A stretch of 64,000 nt of DNA from Scenedesmus sp. ARA3 (GCA_004335835.1 RWJK01001377.1:62001-126000); one strand, 5' to 3'. Shown: positions 1 to 22,789, counted from the first letter of the stretch. Made by a program: numbers and translations. Notes: generated by a model from the letters alone, not told the origin.

Positions 1-10634
<10,634 letters not shown>

Positions 10635-11163
10635 CTTGAAATCCAGCGCGAATGCTACATAATCGCTGCAAGACAAGCCCAGATGCCGTGCGTTCGGATC
10701 CCCTGCAGCTGCTCTAACCGTGTGAGCGAGTGAACAATCGTCAAATATGGTAAGTAGTATACAGAAACACAAAAGGGCTGTGAGGAGAGCTCAACGAGGC
10801 AGATCGATTGGTTAGGTTTGTAGGTCTTGATGTGATAAGTATTTACATCCTTGTCCGTAGACATAACGGCAGCAAAATGTCCTGTGGCTGTTTGCCACCA
10901 GCCAACACGGTCACATGGGTGGCATGTTACACCATTACTGCACTGCTGCTCTCTTTCTCGGCACATGCCAGTGCCATGGGTGAAAGATGTGTTGTTCATG
11001 TGATTTGCTTACGAGGCTGTATGCTTCAGAACATTTTAAGCGCTATGCTGCGCAGCTAGACAGCACCAATGTTTCACACATAACCGTTTGCAGGAGCTGT
11101 GCTGAGCCATCAACAACTTGAAAGCATATTCGCTCTAGATCTATTCATTTGAACTGCTTCAGC
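10635..11163. promoter_or_regulatory. Shared upstream region of CHD1 and DPH6
   Basis: These 529 bases separate the start codons of two divergently transcribed genes and hold no plausible exon. They are more AT-rich than the flanking coding DNA. They must contain both 5' UTRs and probably a bidirectional promoter. I recognise no TATA box or defined operator. Confidence 0.55.
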
Positions 11164-12536
11164 ATGAAAGTGGTGGCACTTGTCAGGTGCTGGTCTGCTG
11201 TACTGCTTGATGCTGCAGCCGCCATCAGCAAGGGCTCTGCCAGCTCACTACTGGACTGCTTTTGGTAATGCAGTGGAGGCAAGGACTCATGCTTCAGCAT
11301 GCATCTGTGTGGGTTGCATGGCCACCAGGTGAGCGTGGCCTCACCTTCAGCAGCAGCTACACCAGCTGGGTGCCAGCAGCAGAGTGCTGCAGGAGTTGCG
11401 CAAGGAAACCACAGCATGACTATCTCTGGATACCTCATGCAAGAATTGCAGAGAACAAGCATCTGCACAAGCAATTGTACAACGTGTCGGCAAGACAGAT
11501 GCAACAACGCAAGGGCTGCTGGGGTTCTGATTTTCTGCAAGGCCCCACTGTGTTTGGCTTGCTGCAGGTTGTGGCCCTTGCCAACCTGCTGCCCCCAGAC
11601 AGCAACACAGACGAGCTTGACAGCTACATGTACCAGACGGTGAGCAGCGTGCAGCAGGCGCTCCTAATGGCTCTCCGCCCAGTCATCCTGCAGTGCGCTT
11701 GCTGCCACTGCACTGCATGCATATGCAAGCAGGCCTGCCTAATATCCTTGCACATGCATGCATGCATGCATGCACGAGTCCGTGCCGTTACGAGTTGTTT
11801 CAGCACGCACGTGCCTCACACGGTGCTGCTTAACTGCCGTCTGGCGTGCTGCAGGTGGGCCACCAGCTGGTTGCTGCCTACGCAGCATGCACGGGCCTGC
11901 CCCTGTACAGGCGCAGAATCCATGGCGCAAGCACTGCGCAGGTGACCAGCAGCAGGAGCAACAGCAGCAGCAGTCATTCTCGAGGTGCAGGCCATAGTGC
12001 GTCTTCACTACCACTAGCACTAGCAGTAGCACAAGCACTGACACTAGCACTAGCTCTAGCACTTGTAACAAACACTAGTGATGACTATCCAGCCTTCAGC
12101 AATGACGAGTTGAAGTCGCCTGAAAGCCCACAGCGCTGCAAACAGCGGCCGCTTTCACTTCAAGGTTCATGCAAGCAAACTGCACCGTATGCCCTGCAGC
12201 CCTGACTCCGTTCAATCTGTTCACAGCAGCGCCGCTGCTCTTGCTGCTGCTGCTGCTGCTGGTGCGCTGCGCTGCAGGGCCTGTCATACAGCTGCACAGC
12301 AGGCGATGAGGTGGAGGACCTCACCGCACTGCTGGCCTTTGTGAAGGTGAGGCCACAGCCAGCTGCAGCCACAGCCGCAGCAACAAGCAGCAGCAGGTTG
12401 CTTGTGCCAGGCAGGGTGCATGAGGCCGCAGCTTCGCGCAGCTGCTTTTGTGACTCCAGCGTGGTGTGCCATGCTCGTGCTTTTGACCAAGATTACTAGC
12501 ATCTTTTGGGGGTAGCCTGAGCATTGTAGGGTCTTG

Positions 12537-12571
<35 letters not shown>

Positions 12572-13616
12572 GGCTGCACGCACCACAGGAGCGGCACCCT
12601 GATGTACAGGGCGTGGCGTCTGGCGCCATTGCCTCTGACTACCAGCGCCTGAGGGTGGAGAGCGTGAGTGTGCAGCCTGATGCAGCAGCAACAGCAGCAG
12701 CAGCAGCAGCAGTGTGGTAGTGACTGCGCAAATTGCTTGGGGCTGAGAGAAGAGCTGTGGGGTGCATGCTCCATCGCCTGACTTGCAACAGTGCAGTGCA
12801 GCAGCCGTCCTCAGTCTGCCGGCCTATACACGATCAGCATCAATTGCTTGACCTGCAGCTGAGTGCGGATCGCCGGAGTGTGGCTGCTGCTGCCTGATTG
12901 TTGATTTACCCCCATCTTTTGCTGCTGCTGCTGCTGCTGCTGCTGGCGGCAGGTGTGCTCTCGCCTGGGCTTGGTGTCCCTGGGCTACCTGTGGCACCAA
13001 CCCCAGGACCAGCTGCTCAGGTGGGCTCCCAGCACCAGCTTGCGTGCAGCGCATGTCACCTGCATGACTCCTTCAGCGCCAGCCACACACTGAACACAAC
13101 ATGTAAGGGCACACATGACACAGCCTGGTGAGCAGTTCTGGTGTGGCCGGGGCTCCTGCTTGCTGAATGTGAAGGTGAATGCTGCCTAATCACACACGCA
13201 CGGTCAGTGGCAAAGTCTAACCTCAAGCTGCATCAGCCCGCATGCTGCATCATCATCATCACAGCCCAAAGTGCCTGGAACGTCCTGTGCTGCTGCCCCC
13301 TTGAGCTGCTGCCAGCCGTGCTCTGTGCTTCTACTGGGCTGGCGTGGGCTCCCCTGCTGTTTGTGCTCAACTGGTGTACGTGCTGCTGCAGCGACATGAT
13401 TGCCAACAAGATTGAGGCGGTGCTGGTCAAGGTGGGCAGAGCAGCACCAGCTAAGACAGCGGCCTGCTTGCTCCATGGCACGTCTGCTCTATTCTCGGGC
13501 CTTGGGACCATCCTACCACTGCTGTCATGGCAAGATGCTCGCATGCTTTGACTGTAGCTGGCGCATTGAAAAATCACTGCTGTTACACTCAGCTGGTAGC
13601 TGCATACCCATTAGTG

Positions 13617-13697
<81 letters not shown>

Positions 13698-16600
13698 CCA
13701 GGTGGCTGCCATTGGCCTGGACCCCCACAAGCACCTGGGCAAATCCATTTGCCAAATGCAGCCGCTGCTGTGCAGCCTGCGCGACAGGTTTGGCTGCAAC
13801 GTGTGCGGCGAGGGGGGCGAGTACGAGACGCTGACGCTGGACTGCCCCGCCTTCAGGCACGGCCGCATACTGCTGGATGGCTGGGAGGTGAGCAGGGCTG
13901 CGGCTGCGGGTGTAGCGGGCCTTGCTGCCTATCTGGAGATCTGTGTTTGTGTTTGAGTCAGACTGTGACTGTTAGTAGGTGCAGTGCTATTGGGTGTGAT
14001 GTGGCACTCTTCACCTGACAGTTGTAGACTGCATGAGGCGCCTTTGCCACCTGCAGTGGGTTGGGGTGCCAGGAAACTTCGGCTGCAGGGCTGATCTGAC
14101 AACCATTTTGATGCTTGCCCCACCCGTTGTGTGTTTGCAGGTGGTGCTGCACTCTCCTGACAGCATCGCCCCTGTGGGTGTGCTGCACCCGACAGCTTTC
14201 CACATAGAGCACAAGCAGCACGGAGGCGCAGATTCAGATGCTGCAGACAGCAGCCAACAACTCCAACAGCAGCAGCAGCAGTCGGCAGCAGTAGTGGTGG
14301 AGGTGCCTGATGACTGGCAGCCATCAGGTGCAGCAGCAGCAGCAGCCACTGCTGCTGTTGCAGGCTCATCTGGTCAGCCTGCTGACGTCTGGCGTACAGA
14401 TGTGCAGGTGACAGCATCACCCGCCCACATCCACATCACCTGCAGTGCCTCATCCCAGCAGCAACCAAATTCAGCAGCAGCCGAAGGAGCTGCCTTTACT
14501 GCTGCTGACACAGCTGCCGCCCTGGACGCAGCGCTGTCTGCTGTTGCTGCGCAGCTTCAGCAGCGCGGCCTGAGCTGGCTGCGCAGCTGCTTTGTGCACC
14601 TGTACCTGGCAGACATGGCTCACTTTGGCGCCGCCAACGAGGCGTACTGCAGGCACCTGCCGCAGGTGGACCCGCCATCAAGGGCATGCGTGCAGGTAGG
14701 GGTTGGGGTGTGGCTGCCGTGAAATCTCCTACACAGACTGTTGCGTACACACCTCTCTTTCACTCTCTCCCCTAATTCATTCTACTCTCTTTCAACTACC
14801 AGGTAGGCTGGATACTGCTAGCTGCATAGTGCAGTGTCAGGGGGGCCCCCAAGGCTCCTGGCAGGGTACGGCTGAATCGCATGGGCAGCCATCTGCATCT
14901 CCAACATAAGGTTTTGGCCTGTAATCAATGTCGCTGTCTGTCTGATCACGTTTTGTTTGTTATTGCTGCAGGTGCCATTGCCAGCCGGTTGTCCGGTGCT
15001 GCTTGACGTGCTGTTTGCACGGCAGCCAGACCAGCAGCAGCAGCAGCAGCCATTGGACCGCCGCGTGCTGCATGTGCAGAGCATCTCAAGCTGGGCGCCC
15101 AGCTGCATCGGACCCTACAGCCAGGTGTGTGACGCAATGCAACCTCCACACCCAGCAACAGCCTGCATGCTGACCAGATGTTTGATTTGCCAGCTTGTGA
15201 GAGCTGCAGAGCTCACTGCATGGCTATACAAAGCAGGCATTGCAACTGAGCAGGCTGCAGGCTGCCCATGTCTCTCATAAGCGTTGCTTGATGGTATGCC
15301 TGGCAAGCGCCAGGTTGTGAAATGCGCAGTGCATGACACCTGGCCTGGAATATTATGAGCCTTGGCAAAACAAACAACTGCACCCTATCAGAGTGAGCTG
15401 ACACAACAATATGCTGCACACACTCCCGCAGGCCACATCCTGCAATGGACTCATCTACATGGCGGGCCAGATTCCGCTAGACCCAGCCAGCATGGCCATT
15501 GCAGCACCCAGCCCGGCAGGCCTGCAGCACACCATCGCAGCGCAGGCCTGGCGCACGCTGTGCAGCTGCCAGGCTGTGGCTGTTGCAGTGCGCAGCTGCT
15601 TTGCCAACGCCTCACTCGGCCTGACAGTGTACCTGTCGGAAGCTTGTGCTGCTGCTGGCGGCCAGGCGATTGTGCAGGCTGCCCTGCAGGCAGCATGGGC
15701 TGACCGCAGCGTGTTGGATTGCTTGGAGGTGCCGGCAGCTGTCCTGCAAGCTGCAGCAGCAGCTGGTGGAGCTGATGATGTGGCAGGGCAGCATGCGGGC
15801 CTAGCAGCGGAGGTGGCTGATCACAGCACGAGTGGCGGTGGCTGCGGTGTTGCAGAGCAGCAGCAGGGAGAGTATGAAGAGGCAGAAGACGAGGAGAGTG
15901 AAGATGAGCAGGGCTGTGGGTTTGTGGATGACTACTTGAAGCCTCCTGTTGTGATGCAGCCGTTGCGGCCGACAGTGGTGTATGTGACTGTGCCTGCACT
16001 GCCGCGCGGGTAAGTGGACATAATGCTGCAGCGCATACGTTGGAGCTCTTTCGCGGAACCATCTTGTTTGCGGCAATGCGCCATGTTGTGCAGGGGCAGT
16101 CCTTGCTGCACTTAGAGCGGTACATGCAGCTTCACATGTGCTTGCGTGGTGTGGCAACGTCGTCTTGAGGAGCCTGGACACCACTGCTGCTGCTTGCTGC
16201 CATGCAGGGCCCTGCTGGAGGTGCAGCCGGTGCTAGAAGATCTGGCGGCAGCAGCACCACCAGCAGCTAGCAGCAGCAGTGACGGCGACAGTGATTGCGA
16301 GCAGGAGACAGCCGCTGCAGTTGCACCGGCTAGCGCACAGCCTAACGGGCAGCATGGGAGTGCTTGCAGCGAAGATGCGGCAGCTGCTGGGGTGCACATC
16401 TCACAGGACACATGCAGCAGCAGCGGCTGGCGCAGGGTCCTAGTACAGCTGGAAGGGCAGCAGGGGACTGTCAGCGACGGAGGCAGTAGCAGCAGCGCAG
16501 ATGACAAGCGAGCACAGCAAGTGGCTGTGGCCGCAGATCAGATGGCTGCCATCATTCGGAGCGCCGGCGCTGCTGCGGGTGTCTGCTCGTTGCGTTGCTG

Positions 16601-16790
16601 GTATGCAGTCGACAGCCGAGACGCTGGCAGCCAGAGCAATGCCGCATGGCAAGCTGTGCTGGTGTCGAGACTGCGGGAGGGCATGGGCCAGCAGGAGATG
16701 GCACTGCAGGCTGTGCAGGTCTGCACAGTCGCAACGTCGACGCAGCCGGGACCCTGCTGGGCGGTGGTAGAGGCTTTTGTAGCACCTTAA
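11164..16790 (+). CDS. DPH6: Diphthine-ammonia ligase with C-terminal RidA-like domains
   Basis: Catalyses the last step of diphthamide synthesis on elongation factor 2: ATP-dependent amidation of diphthine, in the cytosol. Thirteen exons close in phase to 854 residues: 11164-11186, 11274-11328, 11568-11639, 11855-11984, 12300-12346, 12589-12663, 12953-13020, 13392-13431, 13702-13887, 14141-14695, 14972-15124, 15432-16009 and 16208-16790. The PP-loop SGGKDS is at 8-13 and is split by the first intron. GAIASDYQRLRVE lies in exon 6 and GEGGEYETLTLDCP begins at about 206; both are family signatures. The C-terminal half has a YjgF/RidA-like segment (about 455-560), then an acidic linker and a degenerate second one, as in fungal and plant long-form DPH6. 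Ser/Ala/Gln runs interrupt the C-terminal half. The long second half of exon 4 is kept because only that donor preserves the phase. Confidence 0.92.
12006..12063 (+). repeat. CACTAG-type minisatellite in a DPH6 intron
   Basis: A degenerate hexamer array of CACTAG-like units lies in the fourth intron of DPH6, shortly after the donor at 11985. It has no coding role. Confidence 0.75.
12538..12570 (+). repeat. (CTG)11 tract upstream of a DPH6 acceptor
   Basis: Eleven CTG units end 18 bases before the exon starting at 12589. Eight more units (12922-12945) sit just before the exon starting at 12953. Confidence 0.85.
13618..13696 (+). repeat. Long CTG/GCT tract leading into a DPH6 acceptor
   Basis: About 26 CTG units with a single CTA interruption fill the end of an intron and run into the GCCAG acceptor of the exon at 13702. 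This is the longest triplet tract in the window. Confidence 0.9.
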
Positions 16791-17072
16791 AGCGGGTTGG
16801 TGACGCAAACAGCCTGGGATGGTGTCGGGTGACATAGCTGGCATGGTTCTGTCAGTTGGGGTATGCCTTCGCGCCATTTCGTATGTGTGCATGCAGCTGG
16901 CAGGTAACGTGAGCGCTGCATATACTCGACATTGGCATGATCAAGCGTTGAACGCTTCACTCGCCCGGTCACGACAAAGCTACATTCTGGAGTGACGACA
17001 CTATCAGCCTTGTTCGCTGCTAGTCTTGATTCTGACAGCATGTTCAGTTTGCCTTGTCATCTGTAAAGCATT
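16791..17072 (+). other. Short DPH6-NADK spacer
   Basis: These 282 bases must hold the DPH6 3' UTR and the 5' UTR of NAD kinase, which runs in the same direction. I see no further gene. A TGTAA motif occurs seven bases before the NADK start codon. Confidence 0.5.
17062..17066 (+). terminator. Candidate polyadenylation signal TGTAA for DPH6
   Basis: TGTAA is the usual poly(A) signal of chlorophycean algae. This copy lies 272 bases after the DPH6 stop codon and is the nearest one. The short motif occurs by chance, so the assignment is tentative. Confidence 0.35.
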
Positions 17073-18511
17073 ATGAGGCAGTTAGAGTTCAGCCAGCGTC
17101 ACTGTGCAGCATGGGAGCCACAGCAGCGGCATCTGCATCGTATAGGAGGGCCCACGCAGCTGCAGAAAGGTTTATTCTCGCATAGAAGACGTAGCAGAAC
17201 TGTTCCTGTCAGGGCTGAGGTTGATTATGGCGAGCAGCACCCTGTGCTCACTGCACCTCTCCGCGATGCCCACCGGACGCTCAAGTGAGACATGTTGTGG
17301 TGAAACGGAGCAGAACAGGACATCGATGCAAGCTTTCTGCCGTGCACCATGGATCTGTCATGGCACTGGACCTGTAGCGTGCGAAATGCACCTGTGCATC
17401 ACCTGCTCCGCGCATTCATGTGCAACACAGTTGATCATGTCGCGATACATGAAATGGTGAGAATCGACAACCGAGCCGTGCTTGCTGTGACATTGGTTGT
17501 GTATCTGGCCCTCTGCTGTCGTGCAGGACCCACAGCTGGCCCCAGAAGAGCAGCCTGTTCCTGTTCCGTACAGATGGCATGAGCTGCTCTCGGGAGCTTG
17601 TTACAGGTACGTCTCTCAGCACCAGCAGCACCACGGCATGCCATCTTACGACGCACATCAACAGCTGCTCAGCTGCACAGCTGCACGCTTCCTTTACCAT
17701 GCAGCCTGTGTCTGTGTGTCTGCTGCAGCTGTCTGTCCACCACACCAATTGCCCGAAACGTATCTCCTGCAAGCAGGCCTCCACCTGCTCATGACTTGCT
17801 GCTCTCGCATGCATGCCTTTGCACCTGTGATATCACTGCAACCACAACCGCACCTCTGCTGCTGCAGGCACGGGCACCTTCCGCTTCTCCCACCCCAGCA
17901 CGCAGCAGCACCTGCTGGTGTGGCGCGACAGGCCCAAGGTGGTCATGGTCATCAAGAAGCTGGGCGGGGAGCTGCTCCCAGAGTTCCTGGAGGTGCGGCG
18001 CAACACTGCGCTGACACCTGCGCTAGGCTAGGCTAGGCTAGGCTAGGGTAGGCTAAGCTAGGCCAGGCTAGCAGCAGCATAGCACAGCAGCCGATGCTGA
18101 CTGAGTGGCATCTGGAGCCTGGAGATGCGTCTGTGCAAGCTCCGTGGCAGCAATGCAGTGGAGAGTGCACAGGCAGGGTGCAGCAGTCACCGCAGCAACT
18201 TCTGCTGCACATAGTATGCATGCAGCAGCACCGCACACGACTTGTTGCATGCATCAGTAACCACAACCCCTTCATGAAAGCAACCTTCAACGCAACCCGT
18301 GGCGCATCTGCTTTGCCTGCCTTATGTCATTTTGCGTCATTTTGTGTCATTTTGCAGGTTGTGGAGTACCTCATGGAGGCAGAGCAGATGCACGTGGTGG
18401 TGGAGCCCAGCATGTATGAGGAGGCAGCAGCAGCAGGCCTGTGCATGGACAGGCTGTTCACCTTCACCCCGGAGGAGTCTGGCAGGTCAGGCAGGCCCGC
18501 AGCAGGCAGCA

Positions 18512-18547
<36 letters not shown>

Positions 18548-19493
18548 CCAGCGCCGCATACCGGTGCGTGGTGGCGTCTTGAGGGTTGCAAGCATGCGTG
18601 CCAGTGACAACACTGCACGCTCGCGACACAATGTGTGCCCATGCCATGCCGCTCGTCCCGCCGCCTGACCACGTTCACTCATCATTATCGTTGTGTTGTG
18701 GTGTCCCCTCTCTTGCTGTTGTGCAGGCTGGCCAGCCACATTGACTTTGTGGTGTGCCTGGGCGGGGACGGCGTGATCCTGCATGCGTCCTCGCTGTTCA
18801 AGCAGCACATCCCGCCCGTGGTGTCCTTCCACCTGGGCAGCATGGGCTTCCTGACAAACCACCCCTTCCCGGACTTCAGGCAGGAGCTGCGGCAGGTGAG
18901 GAGGGGTTGTAACAAGTGATAACCTGTCAAATGACATGCTACCATGTTACATGAGTTTTGTGACAGTGTGACGCTGCAGCAGCTGCCAGCATGTGTTTTG
19001 CAGGACCTTTCGCCAGCAGTGACGACCTTGCGCGTCAGCCCCAGCAATGTCCTGCAGCAACTGGTGCATTGTCCAGCACACAATGCAGCCCCGGGGGCAC
19101 TGGCTGATCTAGCATCACTGCTGTGGTTGTGGTTGTGATGTGCCAGGTCATCTACGGCTGCCAGAAGCTGGCCACGTGCAGCCTTGACAGCGCCGACATG
19201 GGCCCTAACGGCAACAGCCTGGGCGTGATGATCACGCTGCGCATGCGCCTGCACTGCGCCATCGTGCGCGCGGGGCAGTCGGAGCCGGAACAGGTGTGGC
19301 CGGCTCTGGGTGTGTGGCGCCTTTTTTAGTTGCTGTCAGCGTTTGTGAATGATAGCCTCTGCAGCCACAGTCACAGCTCATGCACTGGCGCCGGCACTGT
19401 CAAAACGCCGTGCCTCTGCCGGTGCCAGCCTGGGGCTGTGTGGTTTGACTAGAGCATGGCATGCAGTGTATGGTTCTGTGGGGCTTATCAGCA

Positions 19494-19543
<50 letters not shown>

Positions 19544-21194
19544 AGGTGTATGAGGTGCTGAATGAGATCGTGCTGGACAGGGGCAGCAACTCCTTCCTCA
19601 CGAACATCGAGGCGTACATCCAGGGCCGATTCATCACGCGCGTGCAGGTGCGCCAGCGCATGCGGGGCACGCTGCAGCACAGCAGCAATTGCCTGAAGCA
19701 GCCATGTTACAGCTAGCAGCTGCTCAAGCGCCGTCTTAGTGCTTGATTGCTTGCCTGCTTGCTTGCCTGCTTGCTTGCCTGCTTGCTTGCCTGCTTGCTT
19801 GTCTGCCATGCCAACGGGCTCCTCACCGACACTGGCACTGCTGCTGCACCTGTCGCTGCTGCTGCACCTGCCGCTGCTGCTGCACCTGCCGCTGCTGCTG
19901 CTGCTGCTGCCGCTGCTGCTGGCTGTCTTTTGTGTCGTTACCACGCCAGGCTGACGGCATCATGCTGGCCACCCCTACCGGCTCCACCGCCTACAGCGTG
20001 GCAGCAGGCGGCAGCATGGTGCACCCCAACGTGCAGGCAATCCTGCTCACACCCATCTGCCCACACAGCCTCAACTTCAGGCCCATCATACTGCCAGACT
20101 ATGTGGAAATGGAGCTGCGCGTGCCTGACTCAGCAAGGGTGGGCGCCTGGGTGTGCTTTGACGGCAAGCAGCGCCAGGAGCTGCAGCGCGGCGACAGCGT
20201 GTTCATCAAGATGAGCGAGAACCCTGTGCCCACCATAAACCGCGCGGACCTCACCACAGGTGGGCCGGTGCTGCATTACCAGTCTGTAAATTATGACCGG
20301 GTGTCTGCAGTCTCTGCATGTCGAGGCGGGTTGGTGGTGCGCAGTGTCGTATGCTGGTCTGCCAACGGGCAACTGGCTAGCAGCGTGCAACCTGGAGGAA
20401 GCATTGACGAGCGGCAGGAGCTGTGCCAGCGAGTTGAGTGATGGCGTTGCAGACAGCGTTGCACATTCCGGGCGTTTCAACTGTGCTGTTTTGCATTTAG
20501 TATGCTTGCCGGTTCATGCTGGCAGCTGCGCCTCACCTGCTGCTGTGTGCCCATGCTGCTGCTGCCCGTGCTGCCTGCTGCAGACTGGTTTGAGAGCCTT
20601 GAGCGCTGCTTCAGGTGGAGCAACCGCATGGAGCAGAAGCCGTTCCAGGATGACTGGGTCATGCAGGAGGCACAGGCAGGGGGCGGCACCAGCAGCACCA
20701 CCAGCAGCAGCAACAGCAGGAGCAGCAGCAGTCGCAGCAGCAGCGTGTATCCAAGCAGCAGCATGAGTGTGTATGCCAGCGATGGCAGCAGCAGCAGGAG
20801 CCCCAGCAGCAGCAGCCGCAATGGTGGCAGCGCCAGCAGCAGCAGCTACAGGGCGCCTGATGGCACCTACAGCAGCAGCGCAGGCGGTGCACAGGCAGCA
20901 GTGGCCGCTGCCGCCGCCGCAGCTGCAGCAGCTGCTGCAGAAGCAGCAGCAGCGGTGGCAGCAGCAGCTTCGCCGGCTCCAGCAGCAAGCAGCAGCAGCC
21001 ACAGTGATGTCGACGGCAGCGGCAGCAGCAGCAGCGCCGGCAGCGGCAGCGGCAGCACGTCACCTGCTTCTGTCATTGACGGCAATGTTGCTACGGCTGC
21101 TCCTGCCAGCAGCAACGGCCTTGCTGCTGCTGGCCACCCCAGCAGTGGAGTGGCTGACATGGATGTGGAGCTGCATGCCTCTGCTAGCCAGTGA
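17073..21194 (+). CDS. NADK: NAD kinase with probable plastid transit peptide
   Basis: Phosphorylates NAD to NADP using ATP. Nine exons close in phase to 653 residues: 17073-17284, 17527-17606, 17868-17992, 18358-18563, 18727-18895, 19147-19293, 19546-19647, 19950-20259 and 20584-21194. The catalytic core shows GGDG (220-223), NEIVLDRGS (about 319-327), TPTGSTAYS (355-363) and PICPHSLNFRPIILP, closest in style to plant NADKs. A DGMSCSRE stretch before the core also fits plant enzymes. The first 48 residues are rich in Arg, Ser and Gln without acids near the start, and end in VPVRA, which resembles a chloroplast cleavage site; plastid targeting is inferred. A poly-Ser loop lies before residue 208. 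The last 180 residues or so are Ser/Ala low-complexity and dispensable-looking. The start is the first ATG in an exon whose phase joins exon 2, but it leaves almost no room for a separate 5' UTR. Confidence 0.92.
18022..18070 (+). repeat. GGCTA pentamer array in an NADK intron
   Basis: About nine GGCTA-like units, the last ones degenerate, lie shortly after the donor at 17993. Confidence 0.85.
18326..18355 (+). repeat. Three 10-base units that form a 3' splice site
   Basis: Three copies of GTCATTTTG plus C or T are followed directly by AG. The C of the last copy plus AG makes the CAG acceptor of the exon at 18358, and the T runs serve as its pyrimidine tract. Confidence 0.8.
19495..19542 (+). 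repeat. (CTG)16 tract abutting an NADK acceptor
   Basis: Sixteen uninterrupted CTG units are followed immediately by the CAG acceptor of the exon at 19546. No other pyrimidine-rich sequence is present at this intron end. Confidence 0.9.
19748..19805 (+). repeat. TGCTTGCTTGCC 12-mer array in an NADK intron
   Basis: Nearly five tandem copies of a 12-base unit lie within the intron between 19647 and 19950. A second array of CTGCTGCTGCACCTGCCG-like units follows at about 19846-19895. Confidence 0.85.
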
Positions 21195-22609
21195 ACAGGC
21201 ACACAGGGCGTTTCGGCTGGTCCGTTGAGTGCTGTCGGCGGTCAGCTGAGTGCTGCCGGCAAGCGAGGTGGCCGTCAGTGAGCGTGCAACAGCAGCAGCT
21301 CCTGGGTGCATCGTGCTTAGCGTCTTTCAGCGAAGCTTGGCTTTGGCTTGAGCGGCTTGCGTGCGTTGTCTTGCAGCAAGTACAGAGCTTGGAGGGGCGT
21401 GTGGGGCACTGTGTCAGTGCTGACTGTTGTCAGAGGGGCGTTCTGCTGGCTGCACTGTTGTGGCTGCATCGTAACTGTGGTGTACATGAGTTGTCTGCGG
21501 TGCAAGCTGGGGCTCTTTGTGCTGGCATGCCGTTTTGTTGAATAGAGCAGGATACGTGTCGAATGCAGTGCATGAACCACTCTGAGTTGCGGCCCAGCAA
21601 GGGCCGCCATCAGGCGTGTGAGAGAGTGTCCGAGGGTTCATGGTGCACTGGGATTACTCTGCTGTTGAGCGGCAGCATACACAGCTTGTCAGCTGGGTTA
21701 GAAGGCAGACCCCGGCTGCTGCTGCTTGAGGGGTAGTTGGTGTATGGCCTTGTCTGCGGCTAGAAGCTGGCTGGAGGTGTGTGCAGGTGTGATGTGTGCC
21801 TGGTCCTGCTAGTGCTGCCACACACACTGGCAAGTCATTGCCAGCAGGAGTGACGCCCTGCAGTGCACGTGCGACTGCTGCAAAGGTGGTCAGGTCGAAA
21901 AAACAAACCTCGGTTGGGCGTTTTGGTGCAGCACCATCACACCTGGTGGCGCCTGGTGTGGCTCAACTGGCCAGGGTCTGTATGATGCGTGTTGGTGAAC
22001 GCTGTATGGTGTCAATCGTTGTTTTGCGTCCCATGCGGCTAGGTGTGCGCAACGCACGCAACCTGGCGCGTGCAGTGGCGTTGTATGCTCTGTGTGCGCC
22101 TCAGCTGCTAAAAACACCGCGCCTGGTGCAGCTGGCGGTTGCCTGTACTTTGCTTGTTTGTGGCGGTGTGAATGTTGCTCTTGCTTTTGCCTCTGTGTTT
22201 CTGTACACTGGTCGGTATGTGGTTGCGCGGTAATGCAGTTTGCACATGGATGTCACTGCCTGGTTGCACTGGCTGGCAGTTGGGGTGATGTGTGATTGGT
22301 GCATTTGCTGAAGACTTTGCACTGGTGGAAACTTGTGCGTGCTGGTGCAGCAGACTGTCTGTGGCCAGGGTTGCAGTGTTTCTAGAAAGAAAACATAGCA
22401 GGCAAGCTCTAGGGCTGTCTAGGCTCTTCAACACATAAGCCAGCGGTCTGACGCCTTTGGATTTTGTGCTGGCCCACGGTGGCGCCCTGTGAGTGGCGCA
22501 CCCACGTGGATTTATGCAGATGAGTTGCAGGCAGGGTTGGTTGCGGCTGCCGCATGGCGATTTTGTCTGCCATTTTGGGTCAACACACCAGGCAGGTGGT
22601 GCAGTTTAC

Positions 22610-22614
22610 TGTAA
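22610..22614 (+). terminator. Candidate polyadenylation signal TGTAA for NADK
   Basis: First plus-strand TGTAA I find after the NADK stop, about 1.4 kb downstream. It implies a long 3' UTR. Confidence 0.35.
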
Positions 22615-22784
22615 CAAAACAGTTCCAATGGTCGGGCTATGGTCACCTTGACACTACTTGAGCGAGCCACACTTGCAGTGCATGTACGAACGATCATGCA
22701 CAATGCACGACGGCTGCAGGATCAGAAGGGCAGTACCCCAGCAGTACACTCGTACTTTCGCAACAGGAACAATCAGGATTTGTG

Positions 22785-22789
22785 TTACA
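22785..22789 (-). terminator. Candidate polyadenylation signal TGTAA for the CCDC81-like gene
   Basis: Minus-strand TGTAA about 750 bases past the stop at 23542. It faces the NADK signal at 22610 across roughly 170 bases. Confidence 0.35.

Noticed and set aside
19739..19810. Regular short repeats that could suggest a CRISPR array
   Set aside because: Units are 12 bases without spacers and lie in an intron of a eukaryotic gene.
21796..22233. 145-codon open frame on the plus strand after NADK
   Set aside because: No domain, no splice partners, and it lies in a convergent 3' region; composition does not match the neighbouring coding exons.
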